NCBI RefSeq assembly: GCF_002288925.2
Contig: NW_022098092.1
Span: 79,820-143,819 of the forward strand
Reading direction: 5' to 3'
Source: Delphinapterus leucas
Lineage: Eukaryota > Chordata > Mammalia > Artiodactyla > Monodontidae
Length of the DNA: 64,000 nucleotides
Part shown: one piece after another, positions 45,985 through 59,069 of the stretch
Layout of the letters: the number at the start of each line of letters is the position of its first letter
Position numbering within the stretch: the first letter of the stretch is position 1
Program-made: the position numbers and the translations under genes
The notes under the pieces: generated by a model
Seen by the model: only the letters and a program-made list of their open reading frames with translations
Told to the model about the DNA's origin: nothing
Database searches by the model: none

Positions 45985-46740
45985 TTTTAAAGCAGATTTA
46001 TTGAGATATAGTTCACATACCATACAATTCACCAACTTAAAGCTCACAATTCAGTCATTTTTAGCATATTCACAGATATGTGCAATCATCACCACTTAAT
46101 TTTAGAGCATTTTCATCACCTCAAAAAGAAACCCCATACCCTTTAGCAATCACCCCACATCTTCCCACCACCCCCTACCAGCCCTGAGCAATCATTAATA
46201 TACTTTTTGTCACTCTATTTTCTTTCAATCTTATAATATATGGCCTTTTGTGACTGGCTACTTTCTTTAGCATAATGTTTTCAAGGTTCACCCATGTCGC
46301 AGTGTGTATCAGTACTTCAATGCTTTTTATTGCCAGATAATATTCCATTGTATGGATATGCCACATTTTGTTCATCATTCATTAGTTGATGGACATCTGG
46401 ATTATTTCCACCTTCTGGGTATTATGAATAACACTGGTGAGAACATTAATGAACAAGTTCTTGTGTGAACATGTGTTCATTTCTCATGGATATATACCTA
46501 GAAGTAGAATTACTAGGTCATATGGTCATATGGTAACTCCATATTTAACATTTAGACGCTATCAGACGGTACCATTTTAATTCCCTCAGCAGTGGCCAAG
46601 GGTTCCAGTTTCTACGTGTCTCACTAGACTTGTTATTCTCTAACTTTTTGATTTTAGCCATCCTAGGGGCTGTGATATCATACCTTATTATGGTTTTAAT
46701 TTGCATTCCCTTGAAAATTAAAGACTTCCTAACTTGTTAA
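45985..46740 (-). mobile_element. Old L1 (L1M-type) fragment, minus
   Basis: It begins with a 3' UTR-like TTTATTGAGATATAGTTCAC, typical of old L1 in this orientation. ORF2 C-terminal sequence follows (TAATATTCCATTGTATGGAT, CATATGGTAACTCCATATTT). A 67-codon minus frame (46378-46175) is a remnant. Confidence 0.8.
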
Positions 46741-46799
46741 TTCATTTTTTCCTCATTCTTTATCCGATGTGTCCTTTCTTCAGCTTTTAACACAATTCT

Positions 46800-47090
46800 T
46801 GACACAACTCAATTCTCTCCCCTTATATGGTGCCTGAGATCTGCTGCTCACCCCAGGTTCTCTTCCTGAATCTCTGGCCTCTTTTTCTTAGTCTCCTTCA
46901 CTGTCTCTTACACCCACCCCATAAACTCTGCTGCCCCCCAGGACTCCATCCTCACCCTGCCCATGTCCCTCCATTGTCCATCCACTGACCCTGTCCATGC
47001 CTGTGCCTCCAACCATCACCCAGATGGAACTTTGGAATGTATATACCTTCCAGGTCTTAATACCAAATTTACTTTTAAATTAGCTTTAAT
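46800..47090 (+). repeat. Possible L2 fragment
   Basis: A pyrimidine-rich stretch with blocks such as CTCCTTCACTGTCTCTTAC and CAGGACTCCATCCTCACCCT suggestive of L2. Weak. Confidence 0.35.
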
Positions 47091-47309
47091 AAGAAACCCA
47101 ATTAAAAGTTCAATCAAATATTAATAAAACGTTCATGGCTAAGATGCACAGAAAATATTATAAACTATAATTAGTGATATGATCCCTTCATCAAGCTATC
47201 AGTTAAAAATAGCTACATTAAATATTAAAAGAAATCCCCAGATAAAAGAACATTAAGTTGTAACGTATTGTTTTCTCAGTGTCTTTGTGGTCCAAGAAGG
47301 CAATTCATG
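47091..47309. other. Unassigned AT-rich stretch
   Basis: Nothing recognised. Confidence 0.25.
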
Positions 47310-47530
47310 CTCTAGCCCAGGAGTCAGTAAACTTTGCTTAAAGAGCCAGATATTCGATATTTTAGGCTTTGCTGGCCATATGGTCTCTGTCATAACTTAT
47401 CACTCCATCTTTGTAATGCAAAAGAAGCTATACACAATATGTAAATAAATAAGCAAGGCTGATTTCCAATAAAACCTTGTTTCTAGAACAGCCAGCCAGC
47501 CCGCAGGTCATACTTTGTGGATTCCTGCTC
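47310..47530 (+). mobile_element. hAT-type MER element
   Basis: It begins CCAGGAGTCAGTAAACTTTG and ends near TACTTTGTGGATTCCTGCTC, which are imperfect inverted termini. The interior (GATATTTTAGGCTTTGCTGG, AATAAAACCTTGTTT) belongs to a well-known mammalian DNA-transposon family whose exact name I am not sure of. The same family recurs at 50165-50410. Confidence 0.65.
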
Positions 47531-47804
47531 TAGCGGATGTGATAACATCTGCATCACAGCCAGCAGGAGGAGGAAGGAGAATAGAAATGTACACCTTCAA
47601 CATTTAGGAACATTTCTACTTACTTATCATTGCCTGAAATTTGTTTACAAGGCCTTACCAATCTGCAACAGAGTTGGCAAAATAGAGTCTTTAGTCTGAC
47701 TATCAGCTGCTAAATATTGGGGAGAGAACTATTACTGAGGAAGTAGGAAAGAGTAGATTTAGGGACAATTAGCATTCCCTGTATCAGTAAGCTATTTTTA
47801 TGGG
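47531..47804. other. Unassigned stretch
   Basis: No recognised gene or repeat. Confidence 0.25.
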
Positions 47805-48250
47805 AGAAAGACACATACTATATGATCTCACATGTAGAATGTTTTTTTTTTTTTTAAAAAGTTCATCGATACAGAGAACAGATTAGAGGTTACCAGAGGT
47901 GAAGGTGGAGTGAGAGGTGGGGAGGGGGAAACACAGTGTGGGGGGAAGGCCAAAATAGGTGAAGGAGTCAAAAGGTACAAACTTCCAATTATAAAATAGA
48001 TAGGTCATGGAGATGTAACATACAGCATGGTGACTATAGTTAATAATACTGTATTGCATATTTAAAAGTTGCTAAGAAAATAGATCTTAAAAGTTTTATG
48101 ACACAAACACAAATGTGTAACAACATATGGTGATGGATGTTAACTAGACTTCTTGTGATCATTTTGCAATATATACAAACATGAAATCATTACATTGTGC
48201 ACCTGAAACTAATATAATGTTATATGTCAATTATACCTCAATAATTTAAA
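47805..48250 (+). mobile_element. L1 3' UTR fragment
   Basis: The order 'actatatgatctcacatgta', 'atagttaataatactgtatt', 'ctgaaactaatataatgtta' and 'caattatacctcaataattt' is the L1 3' UTR. It ends in an A-rich tail and is similar to the 3' UTR at 56230-56645. Confidence 0.8.
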
Positions 48251-49226
48251 AAACAAATATCAGGTAAAAGGGAAAATGAACCCCTACCATGAGAACATTC
48301 CACTATAGCTCCTGAAAATTAATATAATATTACTATTCCTAGATTCATTTTAACATTGGAATAAAATGAGAACATGTATCTTTAATTAAAAAAATCATTA
48401 TGCTTATGTTGATTTAATTTTTCTGAAAAGTCTCTCTGGTAAACTTTCCCCAGCTTGGGATTGGCTTAAGAAAACAGAAGTTATGGAAAAATATGGTCAC
48501 TGAAGACAACTAGTCCCAACCTACGTGGCACATGAAGACATGAACAAAACAATCAGCATTAACAGAATTCTTGGCCAAAAGCAGCCACATTTCTTATTTA
48601 AGAAAAATAATATGAAAGTGACATAATGCAACTTCACATTAAGGATGTTAACCAAGAATGGGGCCCATCCCTTCACTAGATGCAGATATGGCTCCTAATA
48701 TTCTAGTTGGGAAGCCTACACCTCACTCTAGCGGTTATATTTTCCAGTTCTATCATCTATTTTTCTCCACAAAATACTCTCTACCCTATAAGAAAGAGAA
48801 CAAAAATAAGGAAAAGTGGGCTGTTGGCTCAAAAAGGTAGCTTCAACCTGATTGAGACCAAGAAGACCTAAAGTTGTCACCAGCCAGCTCAAAAACTTTT
48901 CTCAGGAGCTTCCATTCACTGAATTCCTTAACTCCCCCTCTGAAATATCCTATCCCTAAATCTCTCAGAATGCCACCTCTTCCATATGTGCCTAAGAGCC
49001 TGAGTTCCCTGTGATTCAGCTCAAAATATGACACTACCCCCACCCTCCTTCTCAGCTGCTTAAAAAGGCAATACTTTTAACAAAGCAGGGAAGGGGGAAG
49101 AGGATTAAGGAGAAAATAAGAATATAGATCTACCACATCAAAAAGGATGCAAAAAAAGGCCAGTTTTCCCATCACCCTTGCAAAATATCTTCATGCATTA
49201 CCATGACATATCACTCCCCCTTCATT

Positions 49227-49273
<47 letters not shown>

Positions 49274-50164
49274 GGAGGGGGCTGTAGCTACCACCTCTTT
49301 ATCATTCCCCGAAGAATCCACCCCTGTATTAGACACATAACCAAAATTGTGTGTTAGTGAATATGTTCATGCACAAACCTATTCAATCTTCTCATGTCTA
49401 GGTAAAGATCTCCAGTGACCCATCTGCTCTTTTACATGCCTACACTCCCATGGTAACTGTTAAAAAGGTATTATGCCCCCGAATGGTAAACACATATCAC
49501 CTTTCCCTTGAACAAGTCACCTCTGGTAACTCTCCCCAGTGTTGCCTTATTCCCAAGGTCATGTCTCAGATACAGAAAAGAACTTTTCAGATCACTTTTG
49601 ATGACCCTCAGACAGCTATCTTGTGGTGCTCCTTGGACTGATGAATTAGCCTGCAGCAATAATTCTTTTATACCAACAAAGAATTATTAACATGAAAGCA
49701 TAATAATTGCATGTAATATATACATTCTCAGATTATGTAGATAACGGAAAGGTTTTTTTTCTTTTTAAATTTTGAGATATAATGCATGCACAGAAAAGAA
49801 CATATTGAAAAGTATAAGCAAGGTTTTTGAAATATTTGGGGTTTTTAACTTGTAACAGATATGTTCATTTAAAAGTGAGGTATATTTTTTGCCTATTGAA
49901 TTGGAAAACATTAAAAAATATCATCTTGTGATATAAAGTTTTTGGAATTTGTATCAGAAAGTCTTAAAAATGTGTACACACTTCTACTGGAATTCCACTT
50001 CCAGGAAGTTATCCCAAGGAAATAATCTGACCAATGTATAATTATTTAGTTACAGGGATTATTGCTATGTTTTTAAAAAATCGTATTCCCAAATTGGAAA
50101 AAAAATGTATCACAGAATCAACGAAATAAGTATAAAAGCAAATGTAAGATCTGAGAAGAAAAAA
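48251..50164. other. Unassigned stretch with a CA microsatellite
   Basis: No coding signature. Bases 49740-50110 may be a decayed LINE, but I cannot name it. Confidence 0.3.
49229..49271 (+). repeat. (CA)n microsatellite
   Basis: Pure CA run of about 43 bases. Confidence 0.95.
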
Positions 50165-50410
50165 AAAAGAAATGTATAAGCAGGATTGACAAACTTTTTC
50201 AGTATAGGACTAGATAGTAACTATTTTCGTCTGTGGATCATTCAGCCTGTCACAGCTTTTCAACTCTGTAGTTATAGTGCAAAAGCCACTATAGAAAATA
50301 TGTAAGTGAACAAGCATGGCAGTGTTCCAATAATACTTTATTTACAAAAAACAGGCTGGATTTGGCCTCCCTGGCCATAGTTTGCCCATACCCAGGGTAA
50401 AGAAAACTCA
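50165..50410 (+). mobile_element. hAT-type MER element, second copy
   Basis: AGGATTGACAAACTTTTTCA at the start and CATAGTTTGCCCATACCCAG at the end are imperfect inverted termini. The interior (AATACTTTATTTACAAAAAA) matches the copy at 47310-47530. Confidence 0.68.
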
Positions 50411-52612
50411 TAAGGCAAATACATAAGCAATCACTAAGTCCAGAAAGAGTGCATAGCCAACATTCACAGGACTTAATTATAAGAGTAGTAGAAATTCAAA
50501 GGTTGACTTCTCAACCCCAGTAAGTCTTCTATGCCAGGGTCAGGACCTATGTGGGAAGGGGTAGGACCTGGCACTTGGAATAAGGCTATCTGAGTTGATG
50601 CACTCAAGTATCTTGAATTCTTAGAATGCTCTGAGCCTTCTGGGCATGAAGAAGTAGCCTACTCTTCCCTGTAAAAGGCCAGTGCTGCCTCCCATGCTTG
50701 AAGATACTGAGACTTCTGCTTCACAAGTCGGCATGCGCCTTACTCAGGGCCCTCCCACACCTCCCCTCAGGTGACCAACAACTAACCTGGCCAGGGAAGT
50801 CCTAGGCCTGTTAAGTGAAGAAAGGGACTGTGGGATAAAGAAGCTCCAGGACCTTGCCAACAAATACTGGCAAGAGCTGAAAGAGTATATATGGACCTGG
50901 ATCCTCAAGGTACTAGATAAATAGGCCAGCGTGAGCGGGTGGGTGAAACAGAAGCTTGGAGGAGGGAGAGTTTATAAATATGGGAGCACTCACCTGTGAC
51001 ACAGGATTTTAATATACTGGCAAGGACCCTGAGAGACAAAGCTAGTACGCTTCTAGAATTGCTCTTAGAAGCTTAGAAAAAATGCCATTCACACTATGTA
51101 AAGTACAAATGCTGGAAATGCTGTGGAAAATGGTAGAGGAAGGAATCAAAAGACCCAGAAGTGGGCATGCTAGAGGGGACATATTCTATAAGACCAGAAA
51201 ACTCATCAGCTGACTACGTGTTGTAGGAGGGCCTGGAGGATGCTGCATTTACCAAAGTGATAAGGAAAGTGCTATTGAGAGGGTCACCAGCATCACCAAG
51301 AAGCTCAGTGGTGAATATCCTCCAATGACAGCACTGCCATAGAAGAAGTTATTCAGAAATGGAGCTCAGAGCAGGAAATGGCTATGTAGTAGGTCTAGGC
51401 TTTGGTGTACACAGCCCTGCCACTTGGGCTATACAAGCTGGCTGACCTATTGGTATTAGAGGTACCTGTGGTGGGGAAAAATATGCTATGAGGGGAATTT
51501 GTGCTCTATTTCCCCACAACTCTATGCTCCGTTGTTCCAGAGGTCTTCATTCTCAGAGGGAGAGTGCTTCCACATGGACACAGAAAGAGTCCCATAAAAC
51601 TTAAAGCTACAACTCCTGCCCATTCCCTTTGTGCTGCTTGTGCCAAGAGGGAAAGAAGTGAGTCAGAATACTGACCCCGACCATTAGGAGGAGGCAGGAT
51701 TGCTGTTACACTATGGAGACAGGAAGAACATGTTAGATACTGAGATGATCCACTTGGTGCTCCTGGGACTCTATTTTCCAGTCTTGACAGTAAATGGACA
51801 AGTATAGCAGCAATGACCTGAGAAGGACACAGTGACTAGGGGCTCAGACCACACAGGGTTGAGGGTCTGACTTACTTCACCAGGTGAGTCACCAAGACCA
51901 GTAAAGGAGCTAGCCAAAGACGAAGAGAATCTTTCTTTTCCCCTTTGTGAAATCTCTATTTTCCTACCTGGTATGTGAACAATGTGAACATGAGTCATAA
52001 AAGTCAGCTGCACTGAAACACTTCAGCCAGTTGTGGAAGAAGGAGAACATGGGTACCAGCTGTGACCTGGGAACCAGCTGTAGTGGAAGGTGCTGTATAT
52101 ACTTCATCCCACTAGCCTACCTCTATTCCTTAGGAGAAGAGAACAACCAGAATCCTGGAAGAGTTGTTCTGGATGGAGTGGATTTATATGAAGGAGGTGG
52201 ATCTGAGTAGTAGAAGAGGATAGAGTGCTACCCAGATCCCACTTCAGGACCAAGGCACTTGTTCCTCCAGCTGCCAGAAAGTCTGGACTTTGCTGGCTTA
52301 TAGCTCATTCACTCTCCAGAAAATGCCCTCAGCCAAAAGAAGCTTCTTATCTGAATTTACATGCTTTCCCTGGTGTCAGCCTACTTCTAATGGCTAGTCA
52401 ATGTGTGAACATAAATATCTGGACTCAACTGGGACAACTGTGAAAGGTGACTTCAGAACTAGATTTCCTAAGAGGATCAGCTGAAGATCACCTCCACCCA
52501 ACCCTGCTTCTCTTACATTTTTAGAGGTGTTATGCCCAAAAACATTCCTTAATAAACTTCTTGCCACAAATCTCAGAGTCTCAGGGTCTGTTTCCTGGGG
52601 AACCCAACGTAT
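50411..52612 (+). mobile_element. Probable ERVL/MaLR-like internal region and LTR
   Basis: A 2.2-kb repeat-like block without microsatellites. Its right end (CTTAATAAACTTCTTGCC, then CTCAGAGTCTCAGGGTCTGT and GGGGAACCCAAC) has the polyadenylation signal and terminal phrase of mammalian LTRs. The interior (GAGTATATATGGACCTGGAT) looks like MaLR or ERVL internal sequence. No intact frame. The family is not certain. Confidence 0.42.
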
Positions 52613-52614
52613 AG

Positions 52615-53540
52615 ATTTCTGTTTCTGGGCTCTCTATTCTGTTCCATTGGTTTACCTACCTTCGTGCCAATATCATACTGTGTTAATGACTATAGACTTA
52701 CTATAATATTAGAACATGTCCCCTACCTTATTCTTCTTCAAGTCACTTGGCTATTTTGGCCCTTTGTAGTTTCATATATCTTTTAGAATCAGCTTGTCAG
52801 TGTACACAAAAAGTCTCATTCTGATTTTGCTTGTGACTGCTTTGAACCTAATGGGTCAATTTGTAAAGAACTGGCTGTTTTTTAAAAAAATATTGAGTCC
52901 TTCACCCAGTGAATTTGGTATATCTTTATTTAGGTTTTTCAAAATGTATCTTAGTAAAGTTTTTATCATTTTTGCCATAGAGGTTTTATACATATTGTGT
53001 TAAGTTTACTCTCAGCTACCTGATTTTTAAAAAATATTTACTTATTTATTTAGGCTGCGCCAGATCTTAGTTGTGGCACGCAGGATCTTTAGTTGCAGCA
53101 TTCAGACTTCTTAGTTGCAGCAGCATGTGACTTGTAGTTGCAACATGTGGACTCAGTTGCGGCAGGCATGTGGGATCTAGTTCCCCAACCAGGGATCAAA
53201 CCCGGGCCCCCTGCATTGGGAACATGGGGTCTTACCCACTGGACCACCAGGGAAGTCCCTCAGCTACCTGATTTTTTATGTTAATGAAAATGGCATCCTT
53301 TAAATTTAACTTTCCAACAATTTGTTAATTGCATATAGAAACATTTGATTTTTTTACATGATTTTACATCCATCAGACTTGCTTATAATTTATAGGTTAT
53401 ATTGCATTTTCTACATATATACACTAACATCCACAATTATGATAGTTTGTTTCTTCCTTTGAAATTCATTTATTGCTTTTTCTTGCTTTGATGTGCTAGG
53501 ATCTCCAGAAAAATATTGAGTAGTATTGAAAAAAGCTTAA
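52615..53540 (-). mobile_element. Old L1 ORF2 fragment, minus, split by a SINE
   Basis: The plus-strand phrases CTGTTCCATTGGTTTACCTA, ACTTGGCTATTTTGGCCC and CTTGCTTTGATGTGCTAGG are reverse complements of ORF2. Heavily mutated. Confidence 0.7.
53029..53258 (-). mobile_element. CHR-type SINE, minus
   Basis: CTCAGCTACCTGATTTTT on both sides (53011, 53259) is an 18-bp target-site duplication. The tRNA-derived end reads CACCAGGGAAGTCC. Confidence 0.92.
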
Positions 53541-53899
53541 GGCAATGGAGAATAGCATATGATGCAGCCAGATTTTGTAAAGCCTTATAGGTCATAGTAA
53601 TGAATTTGGATTTGTTTTTAATTAAAATTTAAAATTATTGATAGCCTTATATAGAGTAAAATAATCAGTTTAATATTTTTCAAAGATTACTAGAACTTCT
53701 GTGTGGATAATGAATTAAAGGAGAGCAGAGAGAGACCCAATTTATTTCATGGACACAGATACAAAAATCCTTTTTAAAAAAAGTTTGCAAACAACAACAA
53801 TGACCAAAATGTATAGATATGAAAGTTTTATCAGAAACGCAAAGGTAGCTTAAGTTAGAGAATATCTAAATATAATTTTTATATTACTATAAAAAGCAT
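53541..53899. other. Unassigned stretch, possible L2 remnant
   Basis: Bases 53560-53620 may be reverse L2. Nothing else is recognised. Confidence 0.25.
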
Positions 53900-54344
53900 A
53901 TGACCATGTCAAAAGAAGCATAAAGAGCAAAGTAAATGCCTACCAAGAATGTGTGTGTATGTAAATTAAGCAAATTAGAAATAGAAGGCAACCACCTTAA
54001 TCTAGTGAAAAGTTGCTACCAAAAACCTGTTATAGATATCTATCTTAATGGCAAAATGTTAGAAATATTTCTTGTAAAATCAGACAGGACAATGTTGCCT
54101 ACTATTACTGCTTCTATTTATAACTGTCTTAGACATCACAGTAACAGAAGAAAAATAAGTGGTGTAACGGTTGGAACAGCTGAAACAAGTCCATTATTAT
54201 TTGCAGATGATATGATCTTATATATAGAAAATCTAAAAGAATCCAAAGACAGAAAATTAGACATAACAAGAGAGTTTAACAAAGTGACCAGACATAAGAT
54301 TGATATTAAAAATCAATTGCTTTTCTCTACTCTAACAAATGTTA
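53900..54344 (+). mobile_element. Old L1 ORF2 fragment (plus)
   Basis: An open frame at 53936-54364 retains [20 protein letters not shown], the L1 reverse transcriptase active-site region. The flanking sequence is diverged. Confidence 0.8.
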
Positions 54345-54513
54345 GAGCTGCATGCTCAGTATAGTAGCCACTAGCCAATATGGCTATTAGACACTTAAAT
54401 TGTGACTAATCCAAATTAAGATGAGCTGTAAGTGTAAAATATATATCAGATTGCAAAGACAGTATTTTAAAAAATGTAATGTACTTTATTAATAATATTT
54501 ATATAACCAAGTC
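54345..54513 (+). mobile_element. hAT-like element, left part, split by an L1
   Basis: GTAGCCACTAGCCAATATGG and AGATGAGCTGTAAGTGTAAA belong to a common mammalian DNA-transposon family. The right part resumes at 56646 (GATAATTTGATATACTGGAT). Confidence 0.6.
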
Positions 54514-56645
54514 AACATACAAAAATCAGTTGCATTTCTATACACTAGCAATAAACTAGCTAAAAATAATCAAAGAAAACACTCCCATTTACAATAGCAT
54601 CAAAAACAATAAAATTTTGGGAATTCCCTGGTGGTCCAGTGGTTAGGACTCTGTGCTTTCACTGCCGAGGGTGCGAGTTCAATCCCTGGTTGGGGAGCTA
54701 AGATCCCACAAGCCACGAGGCACAGCCAAAATAAATAAATAAATAAGTAAAATACTTAGAAATAAATTTAACCAAGGAGGTAAAAGATCTCTACACTGAA
54801 AACTATAAGACACTGATGAAAGAAATTGAAGAGAACACAAATAAATGTAAGAATATCCCATGTTCATGGATCAGAAGAATTAATACTGTTAAAATGTCCA
54901 TACTACCTAAAGCCATATAGATTTGATGCAATTTCTATCAAAATTTCAATAACATTTTCCACAGAAATAGATAAAAACAATCCTAAAATTCTTAAGGAAC
55001 CACAAAATACCCCAAATAGCGAAAGCAATCCTGAGAAAGAAGAACAAAGCTGGAGACATCACACTTCCTGATTTCAAACTATACTAATAAAGCTATAGTA
55101 ATTACGACAGTATGGTACTGGCATAAAAACAGACACAGAGACTCATGGGAACAGAGTCAAGAGCCCAGAAATAACCCCACATGTATATGATCAACTAATA
55201 TTTGACAAGAGAGCCAAGAACACCCATGGGGAAAGGATAGTCTCGTCAATAAATGGTGTTGTGAAAACTGGATATTCACATGCAAAAGAATAAAATCGAA
55301 CCCCCCTCTTACACAAAAGTTAACACAGAATGGATTAAAGACTTCAGTTTAAGATCTGAAATCATAGGACTTCTAGACGAAATTATAGGAAAAATCTTCC
55401 TGACATGGCTTGGCAATGAGTTTTTGGATTTGACACCAAAGTACCAAGCAACAGAAGCAAAAATAAACCAATAAGACTATATCAAGCTAAAAATCTTCTG
55501 CACCAGATACACAAAAATTAACAAAATAAAAAGGCAACCTCCTGAATGGTAGAAAATGTTTGAAGCCATATATCTGATGAGGAGTTAATGTCCAAAATGC
55601 ATAAGAACTCATACAATGCAATAGCAAAAAAACAAAAACAAATAATCCACCTTAAAAATTGGAAAAGGGCCTGAATAGACTTTTTTTTTTCCAAAGAAGA
55701 TATACATGGTCAACAGGTACGTGAAAAGGTACTCAACGTCACTAATCATGGAAGTGCAAATCAAAACTACAATGAGATATCACCTTACACTTGTTAGAAT
55801 GGTTGTTATCAAAAAAAGAGAGAGTGAGAGAGATAAGTGTTGGCAAGGATGTAGAGAAAAGGAAATCCTTGTGCCCTGTTGGTGGGAATGTAAGTTGGTG
55901 CAGCCACTATGGAAAACACTATGGATGTTCCTCAAAAAATTAAAAACAGAATTACCATATAATCCAGCAATCCAACTTCTGTGTATATATCTGGAGAAAA
56001 TGAATTCACTGTCTCAAAGAGATATCTGCACCTCCATGTTCATTGCAGCATTATTCAAAATAGCCAAGACATAGAAACAACCTAAGTGTCCTTCAAAATT
56101 TAAATGAATAAGGAAAATTTGATATATGTACAGTGGAACATTATTCGGCCATGATAAAGGAGAAAATCCTGCCATTTGCAACATGGATGAATCTTGAGGG
56201 CATTAACTAAGTAAAATAAGTCAGACAGAGAAAGACAAACACTATATGATCTCACTTATATGGACTGTAAAAAAGCCAAATTCACAGAAGAAAAAATAGT
56301 AGGTTGGTGGTTGCCAGGGGCTGGGAAGTAGGGGAAATGCAGAGATGTTGGTCAAAGGGTACAGGCTTCTTGTTATAAGGTACATAGGCTCTATGGACCT
56401 AATGTACAGCATGGTGACTGTAGTTAACAATACCATATTGTATACCTGAAAGTTGCTAAGAGAGTTAGATCTTAGATGTTCTCACTGTACAAAAAATAAT
56501 GGCAACTATATGAGGTGATGAATGTGTTAATTAACCTTATTGTGGCAATCATTTCACAATATATACTTGTAGCAATCATCACATTGTACAACTTAAACTT
56601 ACATGATGTTATATGTCAATTATATCTCAATAAAGCTGGAAAAAC
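54514..56645 (+). mobile_element. 5'-truncated L1 (plus) inserted in the hAT-like element
   Basis: ORF2 runs from after the active site through 55300-56074 ([19 protein letters not shown] Cys-rich region at 55706-56074) to a 3' UTR ending TCAATAAAGCTGGAAAAAC. Several stops and shifts. A short SINE lies at 54617-54746. Confidence 0.83.
54617..54746 (+). mobile_element. Short tRNA-Glu SINE (plus)
   Basis: GGGAATTCCCTGGTGGTCCA start, about 110-bp body, (AAAT)n tail. The same short class as at 38569-38704. Confidence 0.9.
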
Positions 56646-56764
56646 TATACAAGTTACATGTTTAAATGATAATTTGATATACTGGATTAAATTTAAAAAT
56701 TAATATTAATTTTACCTGTTCTTTTTATGTTTTAAACGTAAATATTAGAAAAATTTTAGTTATG
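56646..56764 (+). mobile_element. hAT-like element, right part
   Basis: A continuation of 54345-54513 across the L1 insertion. Confidence 0.5.
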
Positions 56765-57564
56765 CTCATGAAGAGTTTCCAGAAGAGTAGATAGAAGACC
56801 TTGACAAATCCTTTCTCCAAAAGAAGCAACTAAAAAACTGATGAATTACTAGAAACAACCATTTCAGAACTCTGGAAATTAACTAAAGGTACACAACAAG
56901 TTGAGAAACATTTATTCAAGAAAAACTACTGAGCCTCGGTAAGAACAATAGGGTCTGTGACATTTTAACTTGGAACTTGTTCCATCCTCACTTTCCCCGA
57001 CTCTGCAACATGGTATTATAGGCCTTGCTGGTGCCAGAAGGGATTGATAGGATTTGGAGTTCCAAGGAAAAGCCCCATGTCCACAGCTCTGTTAAAAACA
57101 ATAGTGCTTGGTAGCAAACAGTCAAAGGCCAACATGGAAGCTGCCTAAGGCTGTAATAACAATTGGGGCAAGCAAGAGACCAGCCAAAAGTTTAAAATGA
57201 AGGGAATAAGACAGTTCAAATAAGGATATGAAAACTCTGACTTTTTCCTGCTGATTTGGGATGCTATACACATGGGTAGGGCTAGATTCACACACAGGAA
57301 ACACCAGAGAGGACTCCAGTCTACTGTTCATATCTGACTGACATTTAGACCCTGTGCAAGCAAGAAGTGAAAGCCCAGGCAGACTTGTTAACTCCCTCAA
57401 TTTTGAATGCATTCCCTAACTCATACATAGATCACCTTTGCACTGAATGGAAGCCTAACCAACTCAAAGTGATAGAGTAGGATAATTAAATGGTTAATTT
57501 GAGTATCCCACTGGAGGATTGAAGACAGAGAGAGGATTTTAAGGGAGTTTGCAAGACTGTTGTA

Positions 57565-58300
57565 AGCTAATGACCATGCAAGAAAAGAATCCAGTAACCT
57601 AGCAACAATCTACACTACTTGAAGGAAGACCAGGCACATTCAAGCACCAGGCACACTCAAGCCGCAAGTCCTGATTGTTAAAATGCAAGACAATAGATAT
57701 GGGTTCTGAATCTTGTTACATGAATTCAGGGAGTTAATGGTCCTTGAAGAGTAGCATTTCTGCATGTGGCCAAGGCAGGAATATAGGTGAAAGTGGAAAA
57801 AAACTAGGTGAAAGGGGACATTATACTGAAACCTGATATGAAGTACCATATTTTAGTATATGTTACCACCCCTCTGCTAATATACATATGTTTAAATAGT
57901 GCCATGACAGTCCCATTTAGACCATATAGGGCCAAAGGAGGAACTAATGATGTAAGCCTTGATGTCTACCAAAAAATGAGGAAGAAGGTGGTCATCTCCC
58001 CTCCCCACTTTTTCTTTGATTTGTTCTTGGGGCTGCTGTGCTCCCTTGCCTGCCCATTTGTATCTCTCACAAGCATCCTATGTTAATAAGCTCACTCTTT
58101 GCCTACCACTTTGCCTCACACTGAATTCTTTCTGCATTGAGAAAAAAGAACCTGAGCTTCAGTAAGTCCTGACACCAGGTGAGCAGTTTCAATTAAAAGA
58201 CAATGGGTTTGAGTCCTCTCCTAAGTCAGGGATCATGGGTTCAAGTCCCAATCTGAGTTTTGGCTGAGTTCAAGTCACATTCAAGAAGGAGTGCAGTTTC
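57565..58300 (+). mobile_element. Probable solo LTR (ERV1-like)
   Basis: It starts TGTAAGCTAATGACC and ends GTGCAGTTTCA. The 3' part holds AGCTTCAGTAAGTCCTGA and repeated 'gggttcaagtccc' phrases, a style I associate with a class I LTR family. No target-site duplication was checked. Confidence 0.45.
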
Positions 58301-58626
58301 AGCAGCATTCAATCTGACTGACTACTAAGCTATGCTGACCTAGGGTAATCCCTAGGAAGCCAGAAATGACAACAACCCCAGGAGGTGGTATCAGAACAAT
58401 ATATTATCTAAAATGTCCAGTTTTCAACAACAACAAAAATAAGACACGCAAATAAACTGGAAAGTGTGGCTATACCCAAGATAAAAAGGCAGTCAATAGA
58501 AACTGTCCCTAAGGAAGCCCAGATATTGGGTGCAATTCATAGAGACATCAAATAGCTATTAGAAATATGTTTAAAGAACTAAGTGAAACCATATTTAAAG
58601 AGTTAAATGAAAGCTTGACAAAAATT

Positions 58627-58643
58627 CACACACACACACACAA
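58627..58643 (+). repeat. (CA)n short run
   Basis: CACACACACACACACAC within the old ORF1 fragment. Confidence 0.8.
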
Positions 58644-59069
58644 CCAAATAGAAATTCTGGAGTTGAGAAGTAAAATAACTGAATGAAAATTTTACTAGAG
58701 GGGCTCAACAGCACAATTGAGGCTGCAGAAGAAAGGATCAGCTGAATGTGGTGTAGATCAATGTAGATTATTCAGTCTAAAGAAGAGAAAGTTAAGGAAT
58801 GAAAAAAAAAATGAATGGAGTCTCGGAGACTTGTAGGATACCATTCAGCGTATCAACCAATATGTAATGAGAGTCACAGAGGAGAAGCAAGAGAAAAAAG
58901 GGCAGAAAAAATATTTGAAGAAATAATGGTTGAAATTTCTCAATCTGACGAAAAACATTAATCTACACACCCAAGAAGTCAATGAAATTCAAATAGGATA
59001 TAATCAATGTTACAACACTTTGACACATCACAGTCAGACTGCCAAAAGACAGAGAGAATCTTGAAAGTA

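Larger units (their letters stand above)
56765..59069 (+). mobile_element. Old L1 (L1M-type) 5' UTR and ORF1 fragment
   Basis: The right part (58600-59069) follows old L1 ORF1: AATAGAAATTCTGGAGTTGA, TTGAAGAAATAATGGTTGAA and AGAGAGAATCTTGAAAGTAT. All frames are broken. The left part (56765-57560, 58301-58400) is presumed 5' UTR, interrupted by an LTR at 57565-58300. Confidence 0.55.
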
